Source of the DNA: an uncultured Bacteroidales bacterium
GTDB taxonomy: Bacteria; Bacteroidota; Bacteroidia; Bacteroidales; Paludibacteraceae
Direction of reading: 5' to 3'
Assembly: GCA_937907165.1 (NCBI GenBank)
Contig: CALCUH010000074.1
Location: forward strand, 1 to 8,677
Length of the DNA: 8,677 nucleotides
Within the stretch, counting starts at the first letter, position 1. Every line of letters begins with the position of its first letter. Below the pieces are notes generated by a model. The model worked only from the letters and a program-made list of their open reading frames with translations, made no database searches and had not been told where the DNA came from. Positions 5,972-8,677 of the stretch are shown here, one piece after another. Both the position numbers and the translations under genes were made by a program.

Positions 5972-6015
5972 AGGACATCGTCATAGGATTTCTCCTTTGG
6001 CGATGTCCTTTTTTT
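5972..6015 (+). terminator. Intrinsic terminator of the tpiA transcript
   Basis: AGGACATCG at 5972-5980 pairs perfectly with CGATGTCCT at 6001-6009, and seven T residues run from 6009 to 6015. An inner AGGA/TCCT pair can extend the stem past a 4x4 internal loop. Orientation fits plus-strand transcription, ending the run that includes tpiA. The minus-strand repeat-protein gene converges from the other side, but no T-run follows the hairpin on that strand, so bidirectional use would be weak. Confidence 0.88.
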
Positions 6016-6052
6016 GACAATATCTGTTTTTATAATAGACTAATAAATACGG

Positions 6053-8197
6053 TTATTCACTCCGCATCTTCTCCACCCTCCATCCCGTAGGCACATGGTC
6101 TCCATCATACCGTAAAGGAAGCGATTCAGGCGCAGTAAAAACGCCGGACTCTCCTACTCCTTCAACCCAAGAATCAGAGACAGACTCATAGTTTCCGTCA
6201 CTCCACTGAGAGAAACGGACCTTTAAAGAACGAAGATTACCGCAATCCTTGAACATACGCAAATAACAGCCTTCCGACAAATCCGTGGCAGGAAGTTCGG
6301 GCGCCCGTTCCAACGCACCGCATCCATCGAACATATACGCATAACAACGCTTCGCCAAGGAGAGCGACGGCAACGACGGAGCCTCAACCATGCTGCCGCA
6401 ATGGTAGAACATGCCACTATAACAATAATCCTTCATCTCCCAAGCGGGAAGTTTCGGGGCGACACTCAACGAACGGCATCCCGAAAACATATTCTCGTAA
6501 CACTGTTCCGCCAACGCTTCAGCGGGAAGCTCGGGCGTAACACTAAGGCGCACACAATCCTTAAACATCTCCGCATAACATTTCTTCGCCATGCTAACGG
6601 CAGGCAACGCAGGAGGATTTTCCAGACTTACGCACGAAGCGAACATCTCCCCATAACAATTTTCCGCCAGCTTTTCCGCAGGCAAAAGGGGAGCAACCTC
6701 CAAAGCGCCACATTGACAGAACATACCGGCATAACAAGATTCGGAGAGTTCCTTCGCCGGCAGCACAGGCGTCTTCGTCAGATGTCCGCAACCATAGAAC
6801 ATAAACTTGTAGCACTCCTTCTCCAAATGCGAAGATGGTAATGCCGGCGCATCCGTCAACGCTGAGCAATTAGCGAACATACCCGCATAGCAGCGATACT
6901 CCATCCGCTTGGAGGAAAGACGAGGAGCCTTCTTCAAACGCACGCAACCAGAGAACATTCCCATATAGCAAGCATCCCTCAAAGTATCCGCAGGCAACTC
7001 CGGCGCCTTACGCAACGCCACACAATCGGTGAACATGGAGGAGTAGCAACCCTCCGCCAATTTGTCGGCAGGAAGTTCCGGCGCACTTTTCAACGAACTA
7101 CATCCTTTGAACATAGAGGCGTAGCACATCGCTTGCATATCATGCGAAGGCAATGAAGAGGCATGCTTCAAACGGAGACAACGCTCAAACATATTGGCGT
7201 AGCACTCCTGCGCCAAACGCTGGGCAGGCAAATCTGGCGTACGACGAAGAGTCACACATCCGCGGAACATGCCCGCATAACATCCGTACGCAAAGTTTTT
7301 CGCAGGCAAAGCAGGCGCCTTCTCAAGGGATGAGCAACCTTCAAACATCTCCTTATAACAATTTATATGCAGTTTGAGGGCCGGAAGGACAGGAGCCTCC
7401 ACCAACCCCACACACCCACGGAACATCCCCCAATAGCAAGACATACCATCATGAAAATCCTTTGCGGGCAAAGCGGGCGCTTTCGCCAAAACGACACATG
7501 AGTCGAACATCTCCGCATAACAATAATGGCGCATGCTTCTAGCGGGCAAATCGGGAGCCATCAACAAGGAGACGCATCCGCGAAACATTCCCCTATAGCA
7601 AGAGACAGCCAACTGTTCCGAAGGCAAAGCAGGTGCTTTAATCAGACCGCTCTCCTTGAACATCTCCTGATAACAATAGTGATGCAGTGTCGTGGCAGGC
7701 AAGGCGGGCGCACTCCGAAGAGCTTCACAACCCGCGAACAAACGATAGAAGCAATATTCCGAAGGTATCTTCAACGTCTCGTTAGCACCATCTATCAAAG
7801 CCATCACACTACCATCAGCTTCCCAACCACCAGACATCACGAACGAAGAGTATTTTAGCGGTCCGACCAACTCAAACATACGGGAAGAACCAGACGAGAA
7901 TCCGTTCGGATTATCCCCTTTGAAACAAATCCTATCATCCACCTTTGCCGAGAAAAAAGTCTCGGACGCAGAATTGACGGAATCCCCCTCCTCCAACGGA
8001 TGGTATTCCAACTTCGTCCATGTACTTCCTCCGTCCGTGGAGAAAGACAACGAGGGAACGTTCCCCCCATAGTTGATCAAGGAAACGGAAGATTCACTCT
8101 CCTTGGCAGTAAAACACAGCGGATCAGACGCTTGGACAAAAAGCGGCGTGATCAATCCAAGCGACGCCCAAATTATATGTATCAGCAATTTAGACAT
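6053..8197 (-). CDS. Secreted cysteine-rich 26-residue-repeat (BspA/LRR-like) surface protein
   Basis: The 714-residue product starts 'MSKLLIHIIWASLGL' with a standard signal peptide, probably cut after 'FVQA' at residue 23. There is no lipobox. Residues about 24-148 form a compact beta-type N-terminal domain ('NYGGNVPSLSFSTDGG', 'CFKGDNPNGF') that I recognise from Bacteroidetes surface repeat proteins. Residues 149-669 are 20 repeats, usually exactly 26 residues, each with 'CYxxMFxxC', then Leu, 'APxLPA', and a hydrophobic residue. This is the BspA-like, LRR_5-related solenoid class. Residues 670-714 form a cap ending 'VPTGWRVEKMRSE'. No sorting domain, membrane anchor or enzyme motif is visible. 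Such proteins are thought to bind host, matrix or partner surfaces; the ligand is unknown. I chose ATG 8197 because it begins the signal peptide and clears the upstream gene by 22 bases; ATG 8260 would overlap that gene. Confidence 0.9.
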   Translation of the reverse strand: MSKLLIHIIWASLGLITPLFVQASDPLCFTAKESESSVSLINYGGNVPSLSFSTDGGSTWTKLEYHPLEEGDSVNSASETFFSAKVDDRICFKGDNPNGFSSGSSRMFELVGPLKYSSFVMSGGWEADGSVMALIDGANETLKIPSEYCFYRLFAGCEALRSAPALPATTLHHYCYQEMFKESGLIKAPALPSEQLAVSCYRGMFRGCVSLLMAPDLPARSMRHYCYAEMFDSCVVLAKAPALPAKDFHDGMSCYWGMFRGCVGLVEAPVLPALKLHINCYKEMFEGCSSLEKAPALPAKNFAYGCYAGMFRGCVTLRRTPDLPAQRLAQECYANMFERCLRLKHASSLPSHDMQAMCYASMFKGCSSLKSAPELPADKLAEGCYSSMFTDCVALRKAPELPADTLRDACYMGMFSGCVRLKKAPRLSSKRMEYRCYAGMFANCSALTDAPALPSSHLEKECYKFMFYGCGHLTKTPVLPAKELSESCYAGMFCQCGALEVAPLLPAEKLAENCYGEMFASCVSLENPPALPAVSMAKKCYAEMFKDCVRLSVTPELPAEALAEQCYENMFSGCRSLSVAPKLPAWEMKDYCYSGMFYHCGSMVEAPSLPSLSLAKRCYAYMFDGCGALERAPELPATDLSEGCYLRMFKDCGNLRSLKVRFSQWSDGNYESVSDSWVEGVGESGVFTAPESLPLRYDGDHVPTGWRVEKMRSE
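6191..7753 (-). repeat. Array of 20 coding repeats, 78-base unit
   Basis: The repeat units occupy residues 149-669 of the surface protein. Eighteen units are exactly 26 residues. Unit 2 is one residue short and lacks its second Cys ('MFKESGL'). Unit 4 has two extra residues ('DFHDGMS'). The first unit varies the opening motif ('CFYRLF'), and the last loses the 'APxLPA' half. Units differ widely at DNA level, so this is an old, selected array rather than a fresh expansion. Confidence 0.9.
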
Positions 8198-8219
8198 GGC
8201 ACAAATAAAATAAACTAAC

Positions 8220-8677
8220 CTAAACCTTAACCTTCTCCAACTCCTCACACAAGAAGTCATAAGCCTCCGTCAAGGTACGGAAATCGACAGCCGCATTTTC
8301 CCTATCCTTCTCGGAAGCGTCGGCAGGCAACATATCGGGGTGGCACGTCTTCACCTTCGAGCGGTAAGCGCTCTTAACCTCCTCCAGCGTAGCGTTGTCG
8401 CTCACTCCAAGTTGGGAGCAAGCCTTAGCGTGGCGCTGAGAGCGGACATTTTTATAGCTACTTTCCCACTGGGAGCTATTACGCTGTCCGCTCGTTCTCG
8501 CTTTTTCCTCTTTCTCCCCAATGAATCTATATTTCAACGAATTGAAGTCCCAATCCTTAATGACGAGGTAGAAAGCTATTTTGCTGAGCCTATCCAACTC
8601 CACCTCATCCACCATATTATCGTCAGCGTAGGCGCAACCGAACAAGGCGGTAAGATGGTTCAAACGCGCTTCATAAG
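8220..8677 (-). CDS. TerB/J-domain co-chaperone (DjlA-like), C-terminal 151 residues (gene runs off the right edge)
   Basis: The frame is open to the window edge, so the N-terminus is missing; the TTG at 8663 is internal. Visible residues 1 to about 50 ('HLTALFGCAYADDNMVDEVE', then 'LSKIAFYL' and 'DFNSLKYRF') match the second half of a TerB-like helical domain. Residues about 51-80 are a polar, Gln/Ser/Arg-rich linker. Residues about 82-151 form a J domain with the diagnostic His-Pro-Asp at 112-114 ('TCHPDM'), which stimulates DnaK ATPase activity. This domain order is that of DjlA-type co-chaperones, which usually carry a Gly-rich or membrane N-terminus that cannot be seen here. Its TAG stop is 22 bases before the secreted-protein gene in the same direction, so co-transcription is possible. 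A functional link is not established. Confidence 0.88.
   Translation of the reverse strand, partial: YEARLNHLTALFGCAYADDNMVDEVELDRLSKIAFYLVIKDWDFNSLKYRFIGEKEEKARTSGQRNSSQWESSYKNVRSQRHAKACSQLGVSDNATLEEVKSAYRSKVKTCHPDMLPADASEKDRENAAVDFRTLTEAYDFLCEELEKVKV

Noticed and set aside
6401..6841. Plus-strand open frame of 146 codons across the repeat region
   Set aside because: It is an antisense shadow of the repeat array, and similar shadows recur at other units.
6191..7753. Regular 78-base periodicity that could suggest a CRISPR array
   Set aside because: Units are diverged, contiguous and in frame, and encode 26-residue protein repeats; there are no identical repeats with unique spacers.
8198..8260. 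ATG at 8260 adding 21 residues to the surface protein
   Set aside because: It overlaps the J-domain gene and puts an Arg-rich stretch before a standard signal peptide.

Overview
The window looks like the chromosome of a member of the order Bacteroidales. The evidence is gene content and style. A DUF1599 gene, a DoxX/MauE-like membrane protein gene and tpiA lie in the arrangement I know from Bacteroides-type genomes. There is a VirE-N/BT4734-type primase gene and a secreted repeat protein of the 26-residue 'CY..MF..C..L...P.LPA..L' class. Start codons are preceded by AT-rich leaders rather than Shine-Dalgarno sequences. I cannot name a genus.

Layout. (1) Positions 1 to about 1860, minus strand: an accessory-looking block with very C-rich codon usage. 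It holds a gene for a 163-residue protein of unknown function (possibly Gam-like), then a 194-base leader with a long inverted repeat, then a VirE-N/BT4734-type primase gene cut by the left window edge. (2) Positions 1904-5912, plus strand: a chromosomal run of ruvX (Holliday-junction resolvase family), def (peptide deformylase), a 90-residue TPR protein, a duplicated DUF1599/Nmad1 protein, a DoxX/MauE-like membrane protein with a thioredoxin-like domain, and tpiA (triosephosphate isomerase). def and the TPR gene overlap by 4 bases. A promoter-like -7 box precedes the DUF1599 gene, and a hairpin plus T-run terminates the run after tpiA. (3) Positions 6053-8677, minus strand, convergent with tpiA: a TerB/J-domain co-chaperone gene cut by the right edge, followed 22 bases later by a gene for a secreted 714-residue protein made mostly of 20 cysteine-bearing 26-residue repeats.

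How the parts work together. The central run is housekeeping: recombination and RNA metabolism (RuvX), N-terminal deformylation (Def), glycolysis (TpiA), and a likely inner-membrane thiol-redox or transport protein. The left block resembles part of an integrated element or satellite, because a primase-helicase sits next to a small coiled-coil protein. The strongest unexplained DNA signals are there: a 20-base motif repeated in inverted orientation (18/20 identity) in the primase leader, an 18-base dyad inside that region, and C8 and C9 tracts inside the primase gene. The C8 tract sits where one added base would join an upstream frame to the primase frame. The right block's repeat protein has about 42 cysteines, and part of its array has a hidden two-repeat (52-residue) periodicity. 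I see no tRNA, rRNA, CRISPR array, transposase or integrase. Nothing here proves a wholly new system; the primase leader and its partner gene are the best candidates for follow-up.
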